NCBI RefSeq assembly: GCF_029784155.1
Contig: NC_073693.1
Location: 360,730,863-360,794,862, forward strand
Length of the DNA stretch: 64,000 nt
Origin: Uranotaenia lowii
Taxonomy: Eukaryota; Arthropoda; Insecta; Diptera; Culicidae
Direction of reading: 5' to 3'
In this document: one piece after another, positions 11,123-20,851 of the stretch
Layout of the letters: each line of letters starts with the position of its first letter
Numbering within the stretch: position 1 is the first letter of the stretch
The notes under the pieces: generated by a model
Told to the model about the DNA's origin: nothing
The model's input: the letters and a program-made list of their open reading frames with translations, nothing else
Databases searched by the model: none
Program-made: the position numbers and the translations under genes

Positions 11123-14100
11123 GGCTAGTGAAGTAGACAATGTGCAACTCGAGACCCCATACACCCAACCTTCGGGTAGTGGTCATATCACCTCTTGTCT
11201 GCAACTCCGATTCTCTACCTCCCCGTGGTACTAGCTGGGGTGCGAGCAACCTTAGCGGAGATCGGGTACCCAACCCCGGTGGATGCTTTGGTCGCATGCA
11301 GAATGAGTTAGGGGGCTTCGTACGCGTCTGTTCTCCATGTTAGGGGCGGCGTGCGGAGTGCAACAACGTCCTGGTGGTGTTCGGGACCCAAAACAGCAAC
11401 ATCACGACGGTCCTCCTGCGAGATAGTGGGGTTAGCTGCGGGCCTTGCGAGCCTGTAACTACTAAAAAACATAAGCAACGAATAACGAACAACAAATTTC
11501 GGATGGAAATCGGCAAAGACCCACGCGACGAAAAGGGACTAGCGATTGGAAACTTGGAACATGGAACTGCCGATCTCTAAATTTTGTGGGCAGTACCCAC
11601 GTGCTCTCCAACGAATTGAAGAGCCGCAAATTCGACATCGTAGCGCTGCAGGAGGTATGCTGGAAGGGCTCCACGGTACGAACGTATCCAGATGGTCGTG
11701 CCATCTACCAGAGCTGCGGCAACACACACGAGCTTGGAACAGCTTTTATAGTGATGGGAAAGATGCAAAAGCGCGTGATCGGATGGTGGCCGATCAACTC
11801 ACGAATGTGCCGGTTGAGAATCAAGGGCCGGTTCTTCAACATCAGCATCATCAACGTGCACAGCCCTCACCTCGGAAGTACCGGTGACGACAAAGACGAA
11901 TTCTACGCGCAGCTGGAGCGTGAATACGACCGTTGCTCAAAACATGATATCAAGATCGTCATCGGGGATTTCAATGCTCAGCTCGGCCAGGAGGAGGAAT
12001 TTAAACCGACAATTGGAAGGTTCAGCGCGCACCAGCTGACCAACGAAAACGGCCTCAGACTCATTGATTTCGCCGCCTCCAAACGAATGGCCGTACGTAG
12101 TACCTTTTTTCAGCACCGCCTCCCACACAAGTACACCTGGAGATCACCGTACCAAACTCAATCACAGATCGACCACGTTTTGATCGACAGCCGGCACTTT
12201 TCGGACATCATCGACGTCAGATCCTGTCGGGGCGCCAACATCGAGTCGGACCATTATCTGGTGATGGTGAAGATGCGCCCAAAACTCTCCGTAGTGAACA
12301 ACAAGCGAAACCGGCGCCCGCCTCGGTTAAACACCGCGCGACTGAAGCAACCTGAGGTCGCGGCAGACTACGCGCAATCGGTCGAAGCAGCGCTGCCGGC
12401 AGAGGGCGAGCTTGACGAAGCCCCTCTCGAGGACTGTTGGGATACCATCAAAACAGCCATCAACAGTGCTGCGGAGAACGTCATCGGTTATGTGGAGCGA
12501 TCTCGACGGAACGACTGGTTCGACGAGGAGTGTAGGAGGGTGATGGACGAAGAGAATGCCGCGCGGGCGGCAGTAGTGCAAAGAGGCACCCGTCGAAATG
12601 TGGAAAATCACCGACAGCGGAAGAGGCAGCGAGTCCGACTTTTCCAGGAGAAAAAGCGCCGCCTGGAGGAGGAGGAGCTCGAGGAGCTGGAGCAGCTGCA
12701 TCGTTCCCAAGAAACACGAAAGTTCTATCAGAAACTCAACGCATCCCGCAAAGGCTTCGTGCCGCAAGCCGAAATGTGCCGGGATAAGGACGGGGGTATC
12801 CTGACGGACAATCGTGAGGTGATCAAAAGGTGGAAGCAGCACTTCGATGAACACCTGAACGGCGCACATGCAGGAGATCAAGACGGTGGGGGAAGGTACA
12901 TCGCCGGCGTAGCCAACGACGAAGAGGAGCCACTCCCAACGATGAGTGAAGTTAAGGAAGCCATTCGCCAGCTGAATAGAAACAAGTCGGCTGGGAAGGA
13001 TGGCATCGCAGCTGAACTCATCAAAATGGGCCCGGACAGGTTGGCCGACTGCCTACACCGGTTGATAGTCCGGATCTGGGACATAGAACAGCTACCGGAG
13101 GAGTGGAAGGAGGGGGTAATATGCCCCATCTACAAGAAGGGCGACAAATTGGACTGTGAGAACTACCGAGCGATCACTGTCCTCAATGCCGCCTACAAAG
13201 TGTTGTCCCGAATCCTACTCCGCCGCCTCACGCCACAAGCAAACAGATTCGTGGGAAGTCATCAGGCCGGCTTCATGGAGGGACGGTCTACGACGGACCA
13301 GATATTCACATTACGGCAAATCCTCCAAAAATGCCGTGAACACCAAGTCCCTACGCATCATCTATTCATCGACTTCAAAGCCGCATACGACACGATCGAC
13401 CGTAACGAGCTATGGAAAATCATGGACGAGAACGGCTTTTCCGGGAAGCTAATCAGACTGATCAAGGCGACGATGGATGGAACGCAGTGCTGTGTGCGGA
13501 TTTCGGGTGAATTGTCGAGTTCATTCGAATCGCGCAGGGGGCTTCGACAAGGTGATGGTCTATCCTGCATGATGTTCAACGTGGCGCTAGAAGGTGTTAT
13601 TCGACGAGCGGTGGGCGAAATGCGGGGCACGATTTTCAACAGATCCAGTCAACTTATCTGCTTTGCCGATGACATTGATATAGTCGGCAGATCATCTGCG
13701 GCGGTGGAGGAGATCTACCGCAAACTGAAACGCGAAGCAGGAAGGATTGGGTTGATGATTAATACGTCCAAGACGAAGTACATGCTGGCCTGCGGATCCG
13801 AGACCGACCGAACCCGCTTGTCCAGTAATAACAAGGTCATGATCGACGGCGACGAGCTGGAGATAGTCGAAGACTTTGTCTATCTCGGCTCACTGGTGAC
13901 CGCAGACAATGACACCAGCCGTGAGATCCGGAGGCGAATTATCAGCGGAAGTCGTGCCTACTATGGACTCCACAAGCAACTGCGGTCGAGAAGACTTTGC
14001 CCTCGTACGAAGTGTAACCTGTATATGACGCTTATTAGACCGGTTGTTCTCTACGGGCACGAGACATGGATATTGCTCGAGGAGGACCTGCGTACACTCG

Positions 14101-14496
14101 GAGTATTCGAGCGACGAGTGTTAAGAACCATCTTTGGCGGCGTACAGGAGAACGGAGTGTGGAGGCGAAGGATGAACCACGAGCTCGCGCGACTCTACGG
14201 CGAACCCAGTATCCAGAAGGTGGTGAAAGCTGGCCGGATACGCTGGGCTGGACATGTTGCGAGAATGCCGGACGACTGTCCTGCAAAACAGGTGTTCGCT
14301 ACGAATCCGGTAGGAACAAGACGAGCGGGGGCGCAACGAGCGAGGTGGTTAGACCAAGTGGAGCGTGATCTGGCGAACGTGGGGTGCCCGAGAAATTGGA
14401 GAACGGTTGCTATGAACCGAGTGAATTTTAGGAATTATGTTCGTCAAGTTATGTCGTGAGACGGAATACTATGTAAATAAAAAATAAAAATAAAAA
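11123..14496 (+). mobile_element. Full-length RTE-clade non-LTR retrotransposon
   Basis: A 3.37-kb LINE bounded by a perfect 14-bp TSD. It has a short GC-rich 5' leader (about 350 bp), one long ORF with apurinic endonuclease and reverse transcriptase, a very short 3' UTR (stop at 14457-14459) and a 3' end made of AATAAAAAATAAAAATAAAAA-type short tandem units, which is the hallmark of RTE elements. Length, single dominant ORF and tail all fit RTE. The ORF has no stop or frameshift and the TSD is perfect, so the insertion is probably recent. A second, truncated copy lies at 39845-42556. Confidence 0.93.
11475..14459 (+). CDS. RTE ORF: endonuclease-reverse transcriptase
   Basis: The protein nicks target DNA and copies element RNA at the nick. 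The frame is open from 11475 (after TAA at 11472) to TGA at 14457. There is no in-frame ATG ahead of the endonuclease: the first motif LGTWNCRSLN (about 11553-11582) lies upstream of the GTG at 11586, so that GTG is too late to be the true start. Counting from that GTG, endonuclease residues are E23 (LQEV), D128 (GDFNAQ), D196 (QIDHV) and H223 (SDHYLV). A basic, charged linker covers 305-370. The RT runs about 500-770 with D596 (FIDFKAAYDT) and the FADD box at 693-696. The C-terminal part has YLGSLVTADN and RWAGHVARMP, typical of RTE proteins. Translation may start at a non-AUG codon or come from an upstream frame; a 68-codon frame (11374-11580) overlaps in another register. About 1,000 residues fits the family. 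Confidence 0.92.
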   Translation, partial: ATNNEQQISDGNRQRPTRRKGTSDWKLGTWNCRSLNFVGSTHVLSNELKSRKFDIVALQEVCWKGSTVRTYPDGRAIYQSCGNTHELGTAFIVMGKMQKRVIGWWPINSRMCRLRIKGRFFNISIINVHSPHLGSTGDDKDEFYAQLEREYDRCSKHDIKIVIGDFNAQLGQEEEFKPTIGRFSAHQLTNENGLRLIDFAASKRMAVRSTFFQHRLPHKYTWRSPYQTQSQIDHVLIDSRHFSDIIDVRSCRGANIESDHYLVMVKMRPKLSVVNNKRNRRPPRLNTARLKQPEVAADYAQSVEAALPAEGELDEAPLEDCWDTIKTAINSAAENVIGYVERSRRNDWFDEECRRVMDEENAARAAVVQRGTRRNVENHRQRKRQRVRLFQEKKRRLEEEELEELEQLHRSQETRKFYQKLNASRKGFVPQAEMCRDKDGGILTDNREVIKRWKQHFDEHLNGAHAGDQDGGGRYIAGVANDEEEPLPTMSEVKEAIRQLNRNKSAGKDGIAAELIKMGPDRLADCLHRLIVRIWDIEQLPEEWKEGVICPIYKKGDKLDCENYRAITVLNAAYKVLSRILLRRLTPQANRFVGSHQAGFMEGRSTTDQIFTLRQILQKCREHQVPTHHLFIDFKAAYDTIDRNELWKIMDENGFSGKLIRLIKATMDGTQCCVRISGELSSSFESRRGLRQGDGLSCMMFNVALEGVIRRAVGEMRGTIFNRSSQLICFADDIDIVGRSSAAVEEIYRKLKREAGRIGLMINTSKTKYMLACGSETDRTRLSSNNKVMIDGDELEIVEDFVYLGSLVTADNDTSREIRRRIISGSRAYYGLHKQLRSRRLCPRTKCNLYMTLIRPVVLYGHETWILLEEDLRTLGVFERRVLRTIFGGVQENGVWRRRMNHELARLYGEPSIQKVVKAGRIRWAGHVARMPDDCPAKQVFATNPVGTRRAGAQRARWLDQVERDLANVGCPRNWRTVAMNRVNFRNYVRQVMS

Positions 14497-14510
14497 TGGT
14501 TTGCGTAATT

Positions 14511-15679
14511 CTCAATTTTTGTTGTTTAAGTCAAGATCAATTTGCTTTCGTTCATGAAGAGATAAAAAAAACTGAGGCAAAAAAACAGATCCCAGCTTGG
14601 GTCCAAACTGGCGGCTGCAAACAACAATAAAGTGAAACGACGCAATCGGTTCAGCTCAATTTCACATCTTTGATAAAGTCAAAAGCGAGAGACGAAGAAG
14701 TAAAGAAAAAAAATGTTCCAAATAATTGCCAAAATAGTTCCGGCCATCCAGCAGAGCTACAGTGGCTTGGTATGGTACTGAATAAACACAATCAACCTAA
14801 GTTCGATTGTGTAATCCGGAGATAGATGTTGAGTTTTTTAGTTAATTTCTTATCCGGTTTCGCAACGAAATTTCCCGCTGTTAACTCTTAAGATGACGAC
14901 GAAAGGAAAAATTGTCTTTTTCGGTTTCAGTTTGTTTCAAAACAATTCATCAGAATTGAACAAACGAGGCCCCAACAACAAATGGTTAGTTGCCACACGT
15001 TTTAAGAATAGTTTTTCAATCTGTTCGATAACTCAACAGAAATCTCACAAAAAAGGCACTTATCTTAAAGTTTTTTGGATTGTCGGCTGATAATCGATTT
15101 CTGTTATTAGTAAACCTCTCAATATTAATGACTTTGGCGATTGATCCCCATTCTTTTTGCTTTCAAAGCCGCAAAAACATGGAGGTAGATGCTCTATCAG
15201 CAAATCATTCGCGAAAATTTCGCCTTAGGTCTACACACTCTGTGAAACAGTTTATTTTTTCAGCCGTGGATTTCAGAGGTTGTACTATCTCACAAAGTTG
15301 TTGCCGTTTGCTGTCATTATTGAAAGATGAGTTGGTTTTTTTCCTCTTCTCAAATTTCGTCATAGACGACGGCACGTGCTTCAGAAAATAGCAATTTAAT
15401 TTCAGGCCCTGCTGCATCGATGAAGCTATTAAGAGATCTCCAAGCTGCGAAAAGGTACCACTTAGATAATAGGTACATGACATAAGCAATACCAGAAAGT
15501 TATCCAACGTATTGGTAAAAAGCTATTCCAAAAGGAGTTCTCCTCACTAAATAAAAGGAAACAGATTGGACTTAGTCGTTCTTAATAGACTTAAGAAAAT
15601 CCACAATTATTTTTTTTCAAATACTGTGTAGATATCATCATTTATCAAAGATTAAAAAAAAAAAACTCCAGATAACATT
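14511..15679. other. Intergenic DNA, no gene seen
   Basis: Only short frames (65-103 codons) without recognisable domains. No clear transposon ends were matched. The stretch lies between the RTE copy and an LTR-like repeat. Confidence 0.45.
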
Positions 15680-16200
15680 TTTAATTAGGCTTTTCCTAAA
15701 TTATGCATTTCGAATTGTATGATCACTGGCGGGGCTAAGCAGAACAAGTTCTACCTTGAAAATGGTTGCTACTTCGAGATTGATCGAGTCCATCAATTTT
15801 GTACAAGGGCCAAAAGAATGGGACTTGGGAACAGTTTATTAACAATGCACAAAACTCATGCTCTCTATTTGAATAAAAAAATCAATAGCGACGCCGGCCA
15901 CGTCCTATTAGTCAATTGGGGAAATAGAGAAGGGATGATAGTGATAGTATGATACTTTTTAGGTTCAATCAACACACTTTTGTCCCTATACAATTCAAAG
16001 ACTAGTTTTGAAAAATTCAGAAACAAAGGCAAGTCATCATCACCAACTATAGAAATCGTCTATACGTCTGCAAATCTATACTCATACATCCAAGGGAAGG
16101 ATTGTGTTACTAGGGTAGAGGTTATTCTTCACACCTTCTATGCTTCTAGATATTCCCTAAGGAACACCTACTTATATCTATGAGGCAGTAGACTGAGTCG
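15680..16200 (+). repeat. Dispersed repeat, copy A (possible solo LTR)
   Basis: About 500 bp resemble 43930-44475. Shared stretches include GGCTAAGCAGAACAAGTTCT, AATGCACAAAACTCATGCTC, GCCGGCCACGTCCTA and TCTATACGTCTGC, in the same order. Copy B lies just downstream of a Ty3/gypsy pol 3' end, so the shared sequence may be that family's LTR and copy A a solo LTR. I could not fix LTR termini (TG...CA) or a TSD, so the class is inferred. The frames seen in both copies (77 and 68 codons) differ by frameshifts and are not considered genes. Confidence 0.5.
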
Positions 16201-16499
16201 ATTTGAGGTCATTTTTGAATTTCTCAAACACTGGGGTTTAAAAAGCTTGAAAAAAAAGGTTCAAAACTTATCCATAATTTTTTGCAGAATGTTTAAGAAA
16301 CGTTTACATGAGTGAATTCGGACTTTTAGGTTTGGGAAAATTGAATAATTAGTACTGGAAAATCAACATCTTTTTTGTATCTTCTGTTAAACAGAGCTTA
16401 TGGTTTTTGTGCCAATTTAAAAATTATGTAAAGGAAATTTTCCGCTGAACAACTTTGTTGAAGACTATAACTTCGTTTCTTACTAGGCAAAAAAGTTAA

Positions 16500-17111
16500 T
16501 AACTTAAAAAAATGAACAAAAACGACAAACATGGTAAAGACGACAAAAATTTTTAAAAGAAAAAAAAATAACAGGAATGACATAAAGGACTAGATTTATC
16601 ATTTCATAAAATAAACAAGAATGATAATGACGAAAAAAATGAAGAAAGAAGCCAGAAAGCAAGAATGACAAAAAAAAAAACAACGACGACACAAATGGCA
16701 AGGAAAAAAAATGACTAGGAAGACAAAAATGAAAAGAAAACCAAATAATTAAGAAAAAGATAAAAAACAAAAATGAACTATCGAAATGAAAAACATGACT
16801 TTGGTGAAAAACTAACAAGAACTACGAAAATGAAAATAAAACTACAAACATAAACAAATTTGAAAAATTTAACAAATTTAAAATTGAAAATATGACATGA
16901 ATTAAAAATGACAAAAAAAAATTATCAAAATTTAAAAAAAAAATAAAAGAAATCAATTTATCTGACAAAAAAACAATAATTACAAAAAACGATCCAAATG
17001 GCAATAAAAAAACAAAATTCCCAAAAACACGCAAATGACATAAGTGATATAAATGACAAAATGAAATAAATGAAAAAAGAAACGGAATGACAAAAAAAAA
17101 CGATGAAAATT
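16500..17111. repeat. Decayed 9-bp satellite (AATGACAAAAATGAC-like)
   Basis: The A-rich sequence repeatedly contains ATGACAAAAA and ATGACATAAATGAC at roughly 9-bp spacing, with many substitutions and indels. It is the diverged form of the TGACAAAAA unit seen clean at 3671-6650. It continues after the hAT insertion (18652-19080) and again at 19800-20640. Confidence 0.7.
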
Positions 17112-17119
17112 ATATAAAC

Positions 17120-18651
17120 CAGAGGTGAGCAACCCGCGGCCCGCGGGCCGCATGTGGTCTGCGAGACCCTTTTGTGCGGCCCGCGTAGCTTTTTTCAAAT
17201 CTGTATTCCTTTTTTTAAAACAATGAATTGTTAGGAAAATTTAAATGCTTTGATCAAAATATGCTCTTATCTGCATTTGCCCACAATCATTGAAATTGTT
17301 TTCTTTTTCTGGCTTTTAAGCATCTATTATGTTCTGTTCAAGGCACAAATGCAATAATTTTTATTGGCATGACGTAATTTTGGGTTTCTTTTTAAATCAG
17401 GATACATTTTTCCTAATTATTTAACTCCTACCACCTTGGAAGGCAAAATCCATTTAATCGAGGAAGAGCAGCTAAAGCTACACATGATGAAAGGAATTTC
17501 GAAGTCCGTTAGTGAAGTGATTGTTTTCGTCTCAAGCAAAAATAAAGTTGAATGATAAAAAATATGCTCAGCAGATAATTTTCTATCTAATTCGGTAAAA
17601 AGGCTTGTTCTGTTAGCATTTAAATACTGGCAAAAAAATTCAAACCAAAACCTTGGGAAATATTATTTATTTCTGAATAATGTCGAAAAAACGAAAGTTT
17701 AATAATAAAGCCTGGTGTGAACGATTTTAGATTTTATATTAACATGATTCAGCCCGCATTAAAGTTACCGACAAAAATTATTATTTCTCGATAAAAACAA
17801 TAGATATCTGAAATTCTGTGATTTAACCCAAAAGTTATGTGACGATTATCTGTGATGCTTTTTTTCAGAAATTTGATAGAAAATTTATAACAAACATCGA
17901 TAAATTGAGTTGTTTCACTCATAATATAGCTTTTGAAATCCTATCCCAATGCACAGTGGTGCAGAACATCAATCTAGCTGTACGAAATTAATAGCGCCCA
18001 GTGATGAAGAGATAGACAATCGGTGTCTTCAGCAACATTGTTCAATTTTACATGGAGCATATTCTAGCATCAAAATTTTTGCAGAGGGGTCCACCGATAG
18101 CGAGATAAAAATGCTATCTTTTTTATTTTTCAAATTAGGACTTTGATGTCTTCGACAAAGTTGGATCAATGCAATGATCCAATACAGAACTTCGTTTTAA
18201 AAAACGAATCGTTTGTTGGAAAAAAAATCTAGGCTTTGAGGACAAGTTTTAATTATGGAAAAACAAAACACAGAAAGTCAATTAGCAATTCAACGTCCAA
18301 CGCCAAGAAGACGGTGATTGACTATTGAAAAATTGAGAGATCGTTAAGGTTTTATTAATGACACTTTACCATCCTTGTGGCATTCGTGTTGAGAGATAGT
18401 AAAAATGACTAAGATTTAGTGATGTACCTTTTCAATATCGGGTATTGAAAAAGTCGTGTTGATTTTCTGTTTTTAAACTCGTAAATTCGGTTAATCTTTC
18501 TTTTTTCAGATTTGTTTTCGTCAAAAATTTGTAGTTATAAAAACTGACGTGAAGATCTGCTAATTATAAAAAAAAGTTATTTTAAGTGTGGCCCGCCGAC
18601 AAGATTTCAAATTTAAATTGGTCCGTTGGTTCAAAAGGTTGCTCACCCCTG
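17120..18651. mobile_element. Non-autonomous hAT element, 1.53 kb, 8-bp TSD
   Basis: Terminal inverted repeats CAGAGGTGAGCAACC (17120-17134) and GGTTGCTCACCCCTG (18637-18651) match at 14 of 15 positions. The flanks ATATAAAC at 17112-17119 and 18652-18659 are a perfect 8-bp TSD. The CAGRGGTGAGCAAC end and 8-bp duplication define hAT. Just inside the left end is a GC-rich palindrome (GCGGCCCGCGGGCCGC). No transposase frame survives inside, so it is non-autonomous. It sits in decayed satellite DNA. A diverged relative lies in the IDI intron (around 32400-32500 and 34380-34552). Confidence 0.92.
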
Positions 18652-18659
18652 ATATAAAC

Positions 18660-19080
18660 GACAAAAGTGGCAAAAAAATAAAGACAAGCAAATATATAAA
18701 AAAAATGTAAAAGCGACAAAAATAAAAAAAATAACGAAATTTTAAAATTTACAAAAACAAACAATAATTTCAAAAATAGCAAGAACAAAAAAAATTACAA
18801 AAATGAAAAAAAATGACTAAGATGACAAAAATAAAAAGTTGGTATGCCAAAACGAGAAAACGAAGAAAACTGCCAAAAATTAGATAAATAGATGACATAA
18901 ATTATAAAACGTTGTTGAAATTACTTAAGTAAAAGAGAGACAAAAACGACAAAAAGAAAAAAATACATTTATGACCCAATACTAAAATGATGAAAATAAC
19001 AAAAATGATCAAATTGGTAAAACTGACAGTAATGAAAAAAATTAAAAAAAATTAAAACGATTACATGAACGATGTCCCAT
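18660..19080. repeat. Decayed 9-bp satellite, continued
   Basis: ATGACAAAAATAAAA-like sequence resumes directly after the hAT TSD, showing that the element split one array. It fades by about 19080. Confidence 0.65.
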
Positions 19081-19342
19081 CTAACATGAAATCGTAATAG
19101 AAATGATAATCCAAATCAAAACAAATATCAAAACAAAAAGTTGAATCGAATAGCAGTTTAGTCAATTCGTAAATACGTCTCTAAAAAGTTGAGAATAGTC
19201 TAATTAAACATTTACGATTTGAGTGAACTGATTTACGGTAAATGGGCGGTCCTTCAATTGACGCTCTATCCGGTCTCCTCCTTTGACCGGTTCGTAAAAG
19301 GAGAATCTCACCTATAGAGCTATAGCGTGGATCATATCAATT

Positions 19343-19402
19343 GAAGAGTTGGCATCGTGGTAAGATATCGGACAGCCTGGAGTTCAAATCTCGGTCGGGG
19401 AA
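19343..19402 (+). repeat. tRNA-related SINE-like fragment
   Basis: GAGTTGGCATCGTGGTAAGA resembles a pol III A box region and GGAGTTCAAATCTCGG resembles a B box (GGTTCRANNCC), at tRNA-like spacing. The acceptor and anticodon arms do not form a convincing tRNA, so a tRNA-derived repeat fragment is more likely than a gene. Confidence 0.35.
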
Positions 19403-19489
19403 TTTTTTTCGTTTATTTTGCTTTTTGTGGGAAAATCGAATCGATGGAATCTTGTCATTGTAGATATATCGTCTCCACTTTTGTAGCTA

Positions 19490-19706
19490 CAGTAGTTTTT
19501 CGATTTTATCACTGATCGATTTTCCAATACTCTCTAAACTCACGCTCGATTTGATCAAGAATTTATTGTTTCGATTTTATCACGTTGTTTTTGGAAATCA
19601 TTCAGAAATCATTTGCCGTTTTTCTATTTTAGTTTCAAGTTTCGCCAAAGCCACGGTTTAACCATTATCACGGTGAATTAAGCGTGATAAAATCGAAAAA
19701 CTACTG
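19490..19706. mobile_element. 217-bp MITE with TA TSD (pogo/Tigger-like)
   Basis: Left terminus CAGTAGTTTTTCGATTTTAT (19490-19509) is the exact inverse of the right terminus, and the match extends to 23 bp (through CAC/GTG). Both ends are flanked by TA (19488-19489, 19707-19708). An internal copy of CGATTTTATCACG near 19575 adds a third match. CAGTA ends and TA duplication are typical of pogo-group Tc1/mariner. There is no coding capacity. Confidence 0.88.
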
Positions 19707-19799
19707 TATATGCTATTTTGGAAAGATTAATACAATATTTTCATCTGGCATATTTGTTTGAATAATTCTGTTGTTCCTGTGTTATACCTTCATAAATGT

Positions 19800-20640
19800 T
19801 TGCTGGGGTAAGGGTCAAAAATGACATTACTGGAAAAAGACAAAGATGGCAGTTATAAAAAAAAATGATAAAAACTAAATAAGCGACTTCGATGACAAAT
19901 ACGCAGCCAAAAAATGTTTGAGTACAATAAAATTTTCCTTTGTTTAGTAGCCAATCAAAGAGAAATTTATTTAATTCTGGGTCAAATAAAAATTCCTTTG
20001 TTTCTAATCGGCTTTCCTATACATCAAGGAATTTTTCGACCTTGAAATTAAAACAAATTCTTTGATTCAAAGTTTTTTGTTAGTTCAAAGAATGAATCCT
20101 TTGTTATTAATTTTTTTTTTTCTTTAGAATCAAACTCATAATACATTGTTTCAAATAAAAAGGAGTTTGTTTCCATACAATGTTTTTTTGAATCAAAATC
20201 AATAAATAACATAAAGACAACATAACAACATAAAAAACAAAGTTACGTGAGTGAAAAAAATGACAAAAACGAAAAAATTACATAAAAGTTGTGAGTAAAA
20301 AAAATGACATAGAAAATGTCTAAATTAACAAGAAAATGAAATCCTACAAATTACAAAAACTACATCTATGACAATGTGGCCAACAAATACAAAAATGCAA
20401 AATAAATCACGAAAATGACAAGCATGACGAAAATGACTTAAATGATATCAATGAGGAAAATGAAAAAAGGAAAAAAAAAGCAAAAACGATGAAAATCACA
20501 AAACTTTCAAAAGTCTGAAATTACAAAAAAAAAATGGTAAAAAGGTAAAAAATGAGCGAAAATTCCACATTACGAAATAATGACAAAAATTATTGAGCCA
20601 AACTGTTTAAAATTACAAAGAAATACCTCACGTCCTATAA
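19800..20640. repeat. Decayed 9-bp satellite with an inserted A/T-rich segment
   Basis: ATGACAAAAA-like units occur at 19815-19900 and 20200-20640. Between about 19905 and 20210 is a different AT-rich segment with repeated TTTGTTTC/CTTTGATTCAAAG motifs, perhaps another small element without clear ends. Confidence 0.55.
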
Positions 20641-20851
20641 TACTGATGGACAAAAGTATTCGACTCATAGCATTTATTTTAATTTACAATAACTTTAAAA
20701 AGCTTGTAATATTTGCATATTTTTTATGTGAATAGATTTAGGTAAATGTTCAGTATCTAAGGGCATAAAATTTCCTATTCCTCCCATAAGAAGAAGAGAA
20801 TTTGTTAAAACACAACACTAAGAGTGTCAAATACTTATGTCCATCAGTGTA
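20641..20851. mobile_element. About 210-bp Tc1-type MITE
   Basis: Left end TACTGATGGACAAAAGTATT (20641-20660) and right end AATACTTATGTCCATCAGTG (20830-20849, then TA) are imperfect inverted repeats. The consensus CACTGATGGACAWAAGTATT with flanking TA is characteristic of Tc1-like ends. No transposase is encoded. Exact boundaries may be off by one or two bases. Confidence 0.75.

Noticed and set aside
12327..12881. 184-codon minus-strand frame inside the RTE ORF (and its relatives at 39883-40272)
   Set aside because: Shadow of the plus-strand reverse transcriptase ORF; GC-rich coding DNA leaves the opposite frame open.
15719..15952. Small protein gene shared with 43967-44173
   Set aside because: Both copies are part of a longer dispersed repeat and differ by indels that break the frame; similarity continues outside the frame.
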